From assembly GCF_001562015.1 (NCBI RefSeq), contig NZ_LASA01000009.1:1-33829 (forward strand): 33,829 bases of DNA, read 5' to 3'. How positions within the stretch are numbered: the stretch's first letter is position 1; each line of letters begins with the position of its first letter. This stretch comes from Endozoicomonas arenosclerae. Lineage in GTDB: Bacteria > Pseudomonadota > Gammaproteobacteria > Pseudomonadales > Endozoicomonadaceae. The position numbers were made by a program, and so were the translations under genes. Positions 8,126 to 16,682 of the stretch are shown here, one piece after another. A model generated the notes under the pieces. The model ran no database searches, was not told the DNA's origin, and worked only from the letters and a program-made list of their open reading frames with translations.

Positions 8126-8986
8126 CTATTCAGCGGAGGTTGAGCTTATCAGCTCTGCGTAACCTGCTTTATAGTTTGGGAACCTGAAAGTGTAACCTGC
8201 ATCAATGATTTTTTGATTACTGCAACGTTTACTGCCTCTTGGAGGCGCAGGGTGACTGTCATCCAGTTCTACATGGAGTTGATCGGCCATCCAATGCAGT
8301 ACTTCAAACATGGGGGCGGGCTCGCTGTCGACACCAAGATAGAGAGAATCAACAGGCAGCTGTTGTTCATCTCTCTGAATCAAATGAGCAAGAATACCGG
8401 CGCAGTCGTCTCTGTGAATTCGGTTGCTATAAATAACAGGCTCTTCAGCACAACCTTCGCCTGCTTTTGCCCGATTGATCAGGCGGTTTCTGCCGGGCCC
8501 ATAGATACCTCCAAAGCGAACAGCTGTTGCCGGGAATGGACTGTTAACCAGAACTTCTTCCGCTTCCAGCATGATCTTTCCGGAATAACGGCTGGGTTCT
8601 GTGGGGGAGGTTTCATTCACCCATTCGCCACTATTCTGGTGATAGCAGCTGGTGCTTGAAGTGAAGAGTACCCGTTCGGGATGGTGACCTTCGGATTGCA
8701 GGCGGTAAAGAATATTGGCCAGACCCCTGATATAGGCGTTGCGGTAATTGTCTTCGCCGGGTCCATCCGATGCGGCTGAATAAACGACATAGTCAATTTG
8801 TGCTGGCCAACTGCCCAGTTGATCCGGGTTAGACAAGTCTCCCTGGATGGGATGAACGCCTTTGGGTAAGCGATCAATGCTACGGCGTAAGCCCCAGACA
8901 GAGTAACGGCCAGTTTCCAGAAGTTGTTGAGCCAGTTCGCAACCGACGTCACCGCAACCGGCAATTAATACATTCTTCTTGTTCAT
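8126..8986 (-). CDS. NAD-dependent epimerase/dehydratase-like SDR protein (YeeZ-like)
   Basis: A 286-aa extended-SDR protein. The Rossmann motif A-G-C-G-D-V-G lies near residues 9-15. It is followed by YVVYSAASDG and by LFTSSTSCYH, which holds the Ser region of the SDR active site; the usual Y-x3-K is seen as YSGKIMLE. FGGIYGPGRNRL matches the substrate-loop motif of NAD-dependent epimerases. It resembles E. coli YeeZ and related nucleoside-diphosphate-sugar epimerase-like proteins. The substrate is unknown. It is the first gene of a two-gene unit with the Gfo/Idh gene and starts just beyond the terminator of the large upstream gene. Confidence 0.85.
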   Translation of the reverse strand: MNKKNVLIAGCGDVGCELAQQLLETGRYSVWGLRRSIDRLPKGVHPIQGDLSNPDQLGSWPAQIDYVVYSAASDGPGEDNYRNAYIRGLANILYRLQSEGHHPERVLFTSSTSCYHQNSGEWVNETSPTEPSRYSGKIMLEAEEVLVNSPFPATAVRFGGIYGPGRNRLINRAKAGEGCAEEPVIYSNRIHRDDCAGILAHLIQRDEQQLPVDSLYLGVDSEPAPMFEVLHWMADQLHVELDDSHPAPPRGSKRCSNQKIIDAGYTFRFPNYKAGYAELISSTSAE

Positions 8987-9011
8987 TGCTGATTTGCCAC
9001 TTTTCAGGGAT

Positions 9012-9040
9012 AAAAAAAGGACACCCGAGAGTGTCCTTTA
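9012..9040 (-). terminator. Intrinsic terminator of the 1047-aa protein gene
   Basis: On the minus strand, AAAGGACAC and GTGTCCTTT form a 9-bp stem (9031-9039 with 9016-9024) with a 6-base loop. The stem runs into seven T residues (9018-9012), about 20 bases after the stop codon at 9061. Confidence 0.9.
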
Positions 9041-9060
9041 ATCTTCAGAAATTGCAAGGG

Positions 9061-12000
9061 TCAGCTTTCATCTCCAGTTTCTTTTTCAGGAGGTAACTTT
9101 TTCAGCAATCTTCCCAGAGAACTGAAGAGTTTGACTGCCTCTTCCTTACTTGCATTGAAAACTTCAGGGTGCAGGAAGTCTTCACAACGGCTTTTAATGA
9201 GGCTCATATTTGCATGGGCATCGTATTGAACGCTGGTAGCAGAAAGCTGGTCAGTGAGTTGAATGTCCGTATCATTTTCCAGTGTTTGTAAGTCAGCCAG
9301 CGTCAGGTAGTGTCCATCCAGCATGTGTTCAAGTTTGGCAAGGTAAAAAGCATGTGCTCCAATGAACTGACCCTTTTTGTCTGTGAGCAGCTTGTCATCT
9401 CCGTCTTCGATAACACCGGTATCCACGAGTTTCATCATTACATCGAAGTTTTCTGGTGACAGCCCTGTGTGGAACATGTCTCTGACCAGGTGATCTTTCA
9501 GATCGTATTTTGCCCTGAGCTCAGGCTCTTCTGGCCTCATGCGATAGAGTTGGTAGCACAGCATATCGCTTACCAGCATTTTCATCATAGAGAGCTCAGA
9601 CTTTCTTACTTCCATATAGGTCTGGACAAAGCGGCCATCGGGTGTTTGGTAAGGACTGGTTAATTCTATATCCTTCGCCATAGCATCTAGGGCAGGCTCA
9701 GTGACGTATTTACTGCCCCGGTACTTTTTGGTGATCTCAATAGATTTTTGTTGGAGGTAAGTTAATTGCCTCAAGGTCAGCATTCGATGAGCTTCAGTTT
9801 GTGATGCTGGTGCATCAAGGTGTTTTTCCAGATCATTGATACATTGAAGGTATCCTTCACGAAGTTCTACAAGCTCTCTTTCAAGAGCCATATACTCAGC
9901 CGCTTTGCCTGGGCGAAAGGAGATACTTGGGAGCCTGTCTACTTCCACACTGACCTGATACGCTTTTACCTTTCCTAGTGTCTTTTTTAGCTCCGTGTGC
10001 CACTTTTTGGCGTATTGAGCTTTAAGCTCAGCTATTTTTGCTTTTACCTCAGGGCAGATCTGATCCATCTTGACTGGGTTATTCAATTGCTTGGAAGCCT
10101 GCCCCAGTGCTTGCTCTTCTACTTCAGAAAAGCAGCTGACTGAAGGTGAATAGTTTGCCAGCATAGACAGTTTATTGGTCAGTTTTCCGGACTCAGAGCT
10201 TGATGTACGCCCTTGACGGGGGCGGGCTTCTCTACTCCACTCCTGCTCTCTGTAATTGAGCTTCTGTTTGAATTGTTCCAGTACCAGGTTGTCCCGTAGT
10301 TGGCTGCCAATCTTGTCATGATCCATATTGGTCACATAGAGCTGTTTGCCTACAGTGACACATTGCATCTTTGGATCCATACATTTAGGAGTAGTTATCA
10401 GAGCTACTTCCTGATCTGTCTCTGATAATTGAGATTGCTGCCTTGAATGCAAAGATTCTAGAGGAAGGACATTCAAAGAGCTTTCGGGAGACGAGCTCTG
10501 CATGCTAGTGGTTGATGTTGTTGCACTACTATGAAGTGATGATGGAAATGTGCCTAAATGGGCGTCGCCTTCGGAGAATTGTCTATGATGCGCTACTTCA
10601 GGTGAGGGAGACAGCAGATAGGGTGTCGTAACCGAAAGACTTCGGTTAACTTTGGGGGTTGTGCTGCTTCCATCGGAAGATGAGTCAGTATCCTGTTGAA
10701 GGCTTAATTTTCTGACTTCATGAGTACTGGCAGTCAGTTTCTTCATCGGGGATTCAAGAGCTAAAGAGGTTTGGGCAAACTCCCTGAGAGTTTGGGTTGT
10801 ATCTTCTTGAGGCGACGCTGTTGTGCTCTTACGATGACCTTCGAGAAGCTTCTTGTTCTTTGTTAAATTAAACTCACAATGACATCCAACAGGAGCCCAT
10901 AGGTCCCCTTGCCTTTCCATTCGAACAGAAAACTTCAGTAAAATGTGAGCTCTGTGAGTTCTTCTGGTGACAGCCCCTGGCTTTTGATATTGGTCGTACA
11001 AGGCACTTGCGGTGACTTCAACAGTGTCTTTATCCAGTACATTAAGAACCAGCTTGTGACCGGCATCACCTTTCCCTTTCTTGGTTGGATAGACCTGAAA
11101 GTGATTAGGCATTGCCATGAAAGGTTCATTTAAAGCATCCTGACGAACCAGGCCAGGTAATGCTTGCTGAAATCCTGGTACTAATTTTTCTACCCAGTAA
11201 TCTACAGCTGTCGCAATGTCTTCTTTTCTGGAATCTTTCAGCTCACCTTTCTTGGTGGTATCTCTCTCTTCAGAGATTTTTTTATCCAGATAGCTTCTAT
11301 GGACTGCGGTTGAATAAAGTTCTGACCGGCAATCCTTACCCAGGTCAATACAAATAACCATATCGGTACGATCCAGATCCCCAACCATTTTGCCTCTGTT
11401 TTCAGCGATTTTTTCTTCGTCAGTGCATAGCTGTTCCGACAAGCTATGAGTTATGGACTGAATACCGATAAGGGCATCTCTTTCGGTATCCGACAGCTGA
11501 ATTACTTCCCCATCTCTTTTGAATACAAAAGTGACGGGGTAACAGTATTCACCATGGCTGCTATCGGGACTGGGCCTTACGGCAAGGCAGGGGGTACTGG
11601 AAGGAACAAAAGAGTTATTGCTGATCCATTGACGATAAAGCTCCAGAATTACATGAGGTTCATGTGATGACATAAGCTGAGCAGCGAAAGTATTCTTGGC
11701 TGATGCCCCTGCTTCTGTATGAGAACTCTCTGTACTAATAGATAGCAGGTCACTCCAGCTTTTTGCCTGACGTTTCAGTGTGCCACTTTGCATAGGTGAG
11801 GCCTCTAAGGGACCTCCAACAGACCCTTCAACTTTTTGCACCATTTGGGAAAGGTATTCACGCGCCTGGATTGCTTGGAGGGTGGTACCTGCACAAAGGC
11901 ATTCCAGGATCATCTGATCGGGAAAACCATAGCGTTGTTCGGGTTGATCTGGCTTAGCTTTTGCTGCCCCGTCATCTTCTTCTTTCTCTGGTGAGGGGTA

Positions 12001-12204
12001 CTTGAATGAGGCATCTACCTTCGGGGTGAGAATGTCACTGCTTTCAGAATTTTGTAATCGAATGCGTGGAATTGAACCTGCGCTGCTGACACGTTTGTGA
12101 TTCATCTTGCCGTTATTATCAACTGCAGGTGGTGTCGAAGGCGTAGGAGTTGGCGATTGTTCCCGGCTCGTTAGAGTATCTGTTACAGGCGTATCTAGAT
12201 TCAT
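9061..12204 (-). CDS. Large Ser/Thr-rich protein of unknown function, effector-like
   Basis: A 1047-aa protein not recognised from any family. It has no signal peptide and no obvious membrane segment. Residues 1-90 are low-complexity and Pro/Ser/Thr-rich (for example TPTPSTPPA), as in disordered tails. Residues about 170-450 look globular, with a cysteine pair near 441-443 (GCHCEF). Residues about 459-600 are again rich in Ser and Thr, with several R-x-x-S-like stretches (NRSLSVTTP, HRQFSEGD). Residues about 680-1047 are charged and mostly helical, with possible coiled coils around 695-860. The gene stands alone, with AAGGGAA before its ATG and a strong terminator behind it. Large soluble proteins with disordered ends are often secreted effectors in host-associated bacteria, but no secretion genes are in view, so that role is a guess. 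Confidence 0.8.
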   Translation of the reverse strand: MNLDTPVTDTLTSREQSPTPTPSTPPAVDNNGKMNHKRVSSAGSIPRIRLQNSESSDILTPKVDASFKYPSPEKEEDDGAAKAKPDQPEQRYGFPDQMILECLCAGTTLQAIQAREYLSQMVQKVEGSVGGPLEASPMQSGTLKRQAKSWSDLLSISTESSHTEAGASAKNTFAAQLMSSHEPHVILELYRQWISNNSFVPSSTPCLAVRPSPDSSHGEYCYPVTFVFKRDGEVIQLSDTERDALIGIQSITHSLSEQLCTDEEKIAENRGKMVGDLDRTDMVICIDLGKDCRSELYSTAVHRSYLDKKISEERDTTKKGELKDSRKEDIATAVDYWVEKLVPGFQQALPGLVRQDALNEPFMAMPNHFQVYPTKKGKGDAGHKLVLNVLDKDTVEVTASALYDQYQKPGAVTRRTHRAHILLKFSVRMERQGDLWAPVGCHCEFNLTKNKKLLEGHRKSTTASPQEDTTQTLREFAQTSLALESPMKKLTASTHEVRKLSLQQDTDSSSDGSSTTPKVNRSLSVTTPYLLSPSPEVAHHRQFSEGDAHLGTFPSSLHSSATTSTTSMQSSSPESSLNVLPLESLHSRQQSQLSETDQEVALITTPKCMDPKMQCVTVGKQLYVTNMDHDKIGSQLRDNLVLEQFKQKLNYREQEWSREARPRQGRTSSSESGKLTNKLSMLANYSPSVSCFSEVEEQALGQASKQLNNPVKMDQICPEVKAKIAELKAQYAKKWHTELKKTLGKVKAYQVSVEVDRLPSISFRPGKAAEYMALERELVELREGYLQCINDLEKHLDAPASQTEAHRMLTLRQLTYLQQKSIEITKKYRGSKYVTEPALDAMAKDIELTSPYQTPDGRFVQTYMEVRKSELSMMKMLVSDMLCYQLYRMRPEEPELRAKYDLKDHLVRDMFHTGLSPENFDVMMKLVDTGVIEDGDDKLLTDKKGQFIGAHAFYLAKLEHMLDGHYLTLADLQTLENDTDIQLTDQLSATSVQYDAHANMSLIKSRCEDFLHPEVFNASKEEAVKLFSSLGRLLKKLPPEKETGDES

Positions 12205-12395
12205 GGTCAGAATTCCCTTTTAGCTGTGTATATCCATATGATGCCTCCTTGGACAATCAGGTTGATGATGAGTTCCTTGTGTCCTTGTAATGACAATGAG
12301 AAAACGGTGTTGGGCTGACATTTGGTAGAAATTGTTTAATAATAACTGTTTAAATTTACAGTATTCTGGTTGTTTCCAGGCAGGCTCGTATCATT

Positions 12396-13310
12396 ATGAC
12401 TCTCACAGAATTGCGCTATATCGTGACTCTTGCTCAGGAGCAGCACTTTGGGCGTGCTGCTGCCAAGTGTTTTGTCAGCCAACCCACTTTGAGTGTTGGG
12501 GTCAAAAAGCTGGAAGATGAGCTGGGTGTGGCCCTGTTTGAACGATCGCGGAACTCTGTCCGGGTGACCCCTATGGGGGAAAAGGTGATCAGTCAGGCCC
12601 AGAAAGTTCTGGAAGAAGTCTCTGGTATTAAACAGATAGCCAAGGCCGGACGTGATCAGCTGACCACACCACTGAGAGTCGGTGCTATTTACACCATCGG
12701 ACCGTATCTGTTCCCTCATCTTGTACCTCAGCTGGCACAAGTGGCGCCTAATATGCCGCTTTATATAGAAGAAAACTTTACAGCCGTACTGCGCAAAAAG
12801 TTGAGAATGGGTGAGCTGGACGCCATTATCATTGCACTGCCGTTTACTGAGCCTGATGTACTAACCCTGCCTCTCTATGATGAGCCTTTCCGGGTTCTGT
12901 TACCCGGTGGCCATGACTGGGAATCCAAAGAGGACATTGACCCTGCCGAGCTGGTGAACGAAGAATTGCTGCTTCTGGGAGAAGGCCATTGTTTCCGTGA
13001 TCAGGTGCTGGAAGCCTGCCCTCTTCTGGCTCAAAAAGACGATTCAGGCGAAGAAAGCGGTGGGATTGAAGCGTCTTCACTGGAAACTATTCGTCATATG
13101 GTGGCCTCAGGCATGGGCATCAGTGTGTTGCCTGAGTCAGCGCTGGTGGATAGTCACTATGCACCCAATGTTCTGTCATCCAGGCCTTTTCGGTCACCTT
13201 CTCCGAGCAGAACTGTTGCTTTAGCCTGGCGAGCCAGTTTCCCCAGACCCAAGGCAATAGATGCATTATCCAACGCTCTCAGGCTATGCTCTGTAGCGGA
13301 AGCCTCTTAG
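12396..13310 (+). CDS. oxyR: Hydrogen peroxide-sensing transcriptional regulator OxyR
   Basis: A 304-aa LysR-family regulator. The N-terminal helix-turn-helix covers about residues 1-60 (MTLTELRYIVTLAQEQHFGRA, SQPTLSVGVKKLE). The redox cysteines are at exactly residues 199 and 208 (GEGHCFRDQVLEAC), the same numbers as in E. coli OxyR, where peroxide joins them in a disulfide and turns on catalase and peroxiredoxin genes. This makes the identification strong. recG lies downstream, as it often does near oxyR in pseudomonads and relatives. The last two bases of the stop codon are the first bases of a 164-bp palindromic element. Confidence 0.95.
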   Translation: MTLTELRYIVTLAQEQHFGRAAAKCFVSQPTLSVGVKKLEDELGVALFERSRNSVRVTPMGEKVISQAQKVLEEVSGIKQIAKAGRDQLTTPLRVGAIYTIGPYLFPHLVPQLAQVAPNMPLYIEENFTAVLRKKLRMGELDAIIIALPFTEPDVLTLPLYDEPFRVLLPGGHDWESKEDIDPAELVNEELLLLGEGHCFRDQVLEACPLLAQKDDSGEESGGIEASSLETIRHMVASGMGISVLPESALVDSHYAPNVLSSRPFRSPSPSRTVALAWRASFPRPKAIDALSNALRLCSVAEAS

Positions 13311-13472
13311 GAGCCTGACCGAGAATATGCAGGTCGGCCTAAAGCCCAGAAAGATCGGCCAGGTTTTCCACTGAATTTGCTTAAATAGGTCAACTATTCG
13401 CACAAATCCAGTGAAAAACCTGACTCGATCTACTGAACTTTATGCTCGACCGCTATTCTCGGTCAGGCTCCT
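13309..13472. mobile_element. MITE-like palindromic element between oxyR and recG
   Basis: The ends are a perfect 19-bp inverted repeat, AGGAGCCTGACCGAGAATA at 13309-13327 and its complement at 13454-13472. The similarity continues inward for about 70 bp per side with scattered mismatches (for example CAGGTTTTCCACTG opposite CAGGTTTTTCACTG), ending in a small central stem AATAG/CTATT. The whole 164 bp could fold into one long hairpin. It encodes nothing. This is the form of a miniature inverted-repeat transposable element or a large repeated palindrome. No clear target-site duplication was found. It could also act as a two-way terminator. Confidence 0.7.
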
Positions 13473-13519
13473 GGGAGGACAGAACAAATAAAAAGGCAAT
13501 AGCGGTGTATTGAGGTGAT

Positions 13520-15604
13520 ATGGTGAAGCCCCTGCATGAGATTCCTGTGACGGCACTCAAAGGTGTCGGGGCTGCACTGGCCGAAAAACTGGCAAAAATT
13601 CATATCCATAACCTGCAGGATTTGCTGTTTCATTTACCTCTGAGGTATCAGGACCGCACTCGTATCACTCCTATTGCGGCTATCCATCCTGAAGGCGACT
13701 ATGTGATTCAGGGTTCTGTGGTGGCATCTGATATCTTGATGGGCAAACGGCGGAGCCTCCTTTGTCGCATCAGTGACGGTACCGGCTCGGTCGGTTTGCG
13801 GTTCTATCATTTCTCCAGTGCCCAGAAAAACAATCTTAAGCCCGGTGCAGAAATACGCTGTTTTGGTGAGCCACGACGTGGTGCCTCCGGTCTTGAGCTT
13901 TATCATCCTGAATATCGTGTCATCAAACCCGATGACGATATTGATGTTGAAGAGACGTTAACTCCTGTTTATCCCGCAACGGAAGGGCTGACCCAGCAGA
14001 GAATACGCAGTCTTTGCGAGCAGGCACTGGAAAAACTGGATCATCCGGAAGCTTTACAGGAATGGTTGCCGGAAGACGTTCGCTGGAAGTATCAATTGGG
14101 ATCGCTGGTGGATGCGGTGGAGTTTCTGCACTCCCCTCCTCCCGATGTTTCTGTTGAATTGTTATCTGAAGGGCGCCATCCGGCACAGATCAGACTGGCC
14201 TTTGAAGAGCTGCTGGCTCACAACCTGAGCATGCAGAAGCTGCGAACATTGATTCGAACGGTAAAAAGCTATGAGATGCCTCCCAAGCAGACTCTCACCC
14301 GTGACTTTCGTGATCAGCTATCATTTTCGCTGACGGGCGCTCAGGAAAAGGTGCTGGCAGAAATCAGTCAGGACATGATGCAGCCTGAGCCCATGTTGAG
14401 GTTGGTACAGGGAGACGTAGGTTCAGGTAAAACTGTCGTTGCCGCCTTGGCTGCACTGCAGGCGGTAGAGAATGGTTACCAGGCTGCGGTGATGGCACCC
14501 ACTGAAATATTGGCAGAGCAGCATGAGAAAAACTTTAAAAGCTGGTTAAAACCTTTGGGAATTTCTGTCGCTTATCTTTCAGGAAAAACCAAAGGCAAAA
14601 AACGACAGCAGGTACTGGAGGAAATCGCCCAGGGAGACGCTGCCGTTGTCGTGGGAACCCATGCTCTTTTTCAAGATGAGGTAGAGTTCAAAAAGCTGGG
14701 GCTGGCCATTATTGATGAGCAACATCGTTTCGGGGTTCATCAGCGGATGGCTCTTAGAAAGAAAGGTGAGTTGAATGGTGGTCAGCCTCATCAGCTCATT
14801 ATGACCGCTACACCCATACCCCGAACCTTAGCCATGAGTGCTTATGCAGACCTGGATTGTTCGGTCATTGATGAACTACCGCCAGGCAGGACACCGATCA
14901 ATACCGTTGTTATTGGTGATGATCGACGTGAACAGGTGATGGAGCGTTTGCGTTCTGCCTGTCTTGAAGGGCGTCAGGCCTACTGGGTGTGCACCTTGAT
15001 TGAAGAGTCAGAGGCTTTGCAGTGCCAGGCGGCTGAAGTCACTGCTGAACAGCTGCGCGAAGCTTTACCTGAACTGTCTATTGGCTTGGTACATGGTCGT
15101 ATGAAAGCGGCTGAAAAACTGGAAGTCATGGACGCTTTCAAATCAGGCCATATGCACTTGCTGGTGGCCACAACAGTCATAGAAGTGGGAGTGGATGTCC
15201 CCAATGCCAGCCTGATGATTATTGAAAACCCTGAACGTTTGGGCTTAGCTCAACTACACCAGTTAAGAGGCCGGGTTGGACGGGGCAATATAGCCAGCCA
15301 CTGTCTTTTGATGTATCACGCACCTCTATCACAGCAGAGTAAAGAGCGCTTGCAGGTGATGAGAGACTCCAGCGATGGCTTTGTCATTGCCGAAAAAGAT
15401 CTGGAGTTACGGGGCCCGGGTGAAGTGCTGGGTACTCGACAAACCGGCCTTGCCCAGTTCAAGGTGGCTGATCTTGAGCGGGACGCTACCTTACTGGAGC
15501 AGGTCAGGGATGCGGGTCAGGTGTTATTGAATGAAGCCCCGCAAAATGCTGAGCCTTTGATTCTGCGCTGGCTGGGGCATGCTGAGAAATACGCTAATGT
15601 GTAG
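13520..15604 (+). CDS. recG: ATP-dependent DNA helicase RecG
   Basis: A 694-aa helicase that reverses stalled replication forks and remodels Holliday junctions. The N-terminal wedge (OB) region starts with LKGVGAALAEKL and contains RYQDRTRITPIA. The helicase core follows, with Walker A GDVGSGKT near residue 300, the DEQH box (IIDEQHRFG) near 400, TATPIPRTLAMS, and motif VI in QLRGRVGRG near 590. The length matches the ~690 aa of E. coli RecG. GAGGTGAT precedes the ATG. The gene lies behind oxyR and the palindromic element, with no other promoter clearly seen. Confidence 0.96.
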   Translation: MVKPLHEIPVTALKGVGAALAEKLAKIHIHNLQDLLFHLPLRYQDRTRITPIAAIHPEGDYVIQGSVVASDILMGKRRSLLCRISDGTGSVGLRFYHFSSAQKNNLKPGAEIRCFGEPRRGASGLELYHPEYRVIKPDDDIDVEETLTPVYPATEGLTQQRIRSLCEQALEKLDHPEALQEWLPEDVRWKYQLGSLVDAVEFLHSPPPDVSVELLSEGRHPAQIRLAFEELLAHNLSMQKLRTLIRTVKSYEMPPKQTLTRDFRDQLSFSLTGAQEKVLAEISQDMMQPEPMLRLVQGDVGSGKTVVAALAALQAVENGYQAAVMAPTEILAEQHEKNFKSWLKPLGISVAYLSGKTKGKKRQQVLEEIAQGDAAVVVGTHALFQDEVEFKKLGLAIIDEQHRFGVHQRMALRKKGELNGGQPHQLIMTATPIPRTLAMSAYADLDCSVIDELPPGRTPINTVVIGDDRREQVMERLRSACLEGRQAYWVCTLIEESEALQCQAAEVTAEQLREALPELSIGLVHGRMKAAEKLEVMDAFKSGHMHLLVATTVIEVGVDVPNASLMIIENPERLGLAQLHQLRGRVGRGNIASHCLLMYHAPLSQQSKERLQVMRDSSDGFVIAEKDLELRGPGEVLGTRQTGLAQFKVADLERDATLLEQVRDAGQVLLNEAPQNAEPLILRWLGHAEKYANV

Positions 15605-15706
15605 TTTGCTCAGGATAACTGTCTGAGAGCAGGCTACCTCCTGGTGGCAACTGAAAATTCCTGTGCTATTAGAATTGAGTGTTCCCTTTCTATCTAAGTG
15701 AATGTG

Positions 15707-16597
15707 ATGAAGATTTCTCGACGTGGTTTTATTGCTGCGCTGACTTCCTCTACTTTTGTCTCGCAATTTCCCCTTACCTTTGCGCTATCGGAAGATGCAA
15801 AGCAAACCAATAAGGATGGGCGCTCTTTTCGTAATTATGAAGAAGCCCCTGAGCACGTTCGGCAGTTTTATAAAGAACATCATGCAAAACAAACTCATGC
15901 TTTTGCCAAAGATAGGCTGGCCTTTTATCAATCGCTGAATCAGGGAAAAGAGACTGCCTGGGGAATGCTCGAGCAACTCGATAAGGTGGTGGATAACAGT
16001 GACCCTGATATTGATTTATCCCAGCTGGAGCATTCCTATCAGACAGCAGAAGCCATCAGGCGAGATGGTTTGCCGGAGTGGTTACAGTTAACCGGTTTTA
16101 TTCATGATATGGGGAAAGCCCTGGTTTTCTGGGGAGAACCTCAGTGGGCGGTGGTAGGTGATACTTTTCCGACTGGTTTGAGGCATTCAAACCGGATTGT
16201 GTGTTTTGATTATTTGGAAGCCAATCCTGACAGCCAGATACCTGAATTCAATACCGACTTTGGCTTATACAGACCCGGTATCAGTCTTGATCAAGTCACC
16301 ATGACCTGGGGGCACGACGAATACCTCTATCAGGTACTGAAAAACCAGTCACGCCTGCCTGAAGAAGCGTTGTTTGTTATTCGCTATCACTCATTGTATC
16401 CCCTCCATTCAGCCAGAGATCCAAGGTATATGGCCTTAATGAACGACCAGGATCGTCAAAATATGAAGTGGGTTGAAGTCTTTAACCAGTACGATTTGTA
16501 CAGTAAATCATCTCTGGTTCAGAAAGATAAGAAAGCACTTGAGAAACATTATAAAGAGCTGGTTGCCCAGTACATTCCCGGAGAAATTCGCTGGTAA
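15707..16597 (+). CDS. Myo-inositol oxygenase family protein with Tat-type signal
   Basis: Similar along its length to eukaryotic myo-inositol oxygenase (MIOX), the non-haem di-iron enzyme that cleaves myo-inositol to D-glucuronate. Counting from the upstream GTG at 15698 (299 aa), all six iron ligands are present: H112 (EHSYQTAE), H136-D137 (GFIHDMGKAL), H206 (WGHDEYLYQV), H231 (RYHSLYPLHSARD) and D266 (FNQYDLYSK). The conserved GEPQWAVVGDTFP is also there. The N-terminus MKISRRGFIAALTSS is a twin-arginine export signal. The ATG at 15707 is chosen because it places this motif at the very start. Export of a folded metalloenzyme by Tat makes sense, but MIOX is normally cytosolic. No inositol catabolism genes are next to it. 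Confidence 0.88.
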   Translation: MKISRRGFIAALTSSTFVSQFPLTFALSEDAKQTNKDGRSFRNYEEAPEHVRQFYKEHHAKQTHAFAKDRLAFYQSLNQGKETAWGMLEQLDKVVDNSDPDIDLSQLEHSYQTAEAIRRDGLPEWLQLTGFIHDMGKALVFWGEPQWAVVGDTFPTGLRHSNRIVCFDYLEANPDSQIPEFNTDFGLYRPGISLDQVTMTWGHDEYLYQVLKNQSRLPEEALFVIRYHSLYPLHSARDPRYMALMNDQDRQNMKWVEVFNQYDLYSKSSLVQKDKKALEKHYKELVAQYIPGEIRW

Positions 16598-16617
16598 ATT
16601 GTTGGGCAGAGCCTATG

Positions 16618-16656
16618 CGACAGCTCAAAATTTCGGGAAATATTTTTGAGCTGTCG
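16618..16656. terminator. Hairpin between convergent MIOX and cra genes
   Basis: CGACAGCTCAAAA (16618-16630) and TTTTGAGCTGTCG (16644-16656) form a perfect 13-bp stem. The stem lies between two convergent stop codons, and its A/T-rich inner part gives short U stretches in both directions. It probably serves as a bidirectional terminator. Confidence 0.7.
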
Positions 16657-16682
16657 TAAGCTCGACGGAGCTATTGAAAGCG

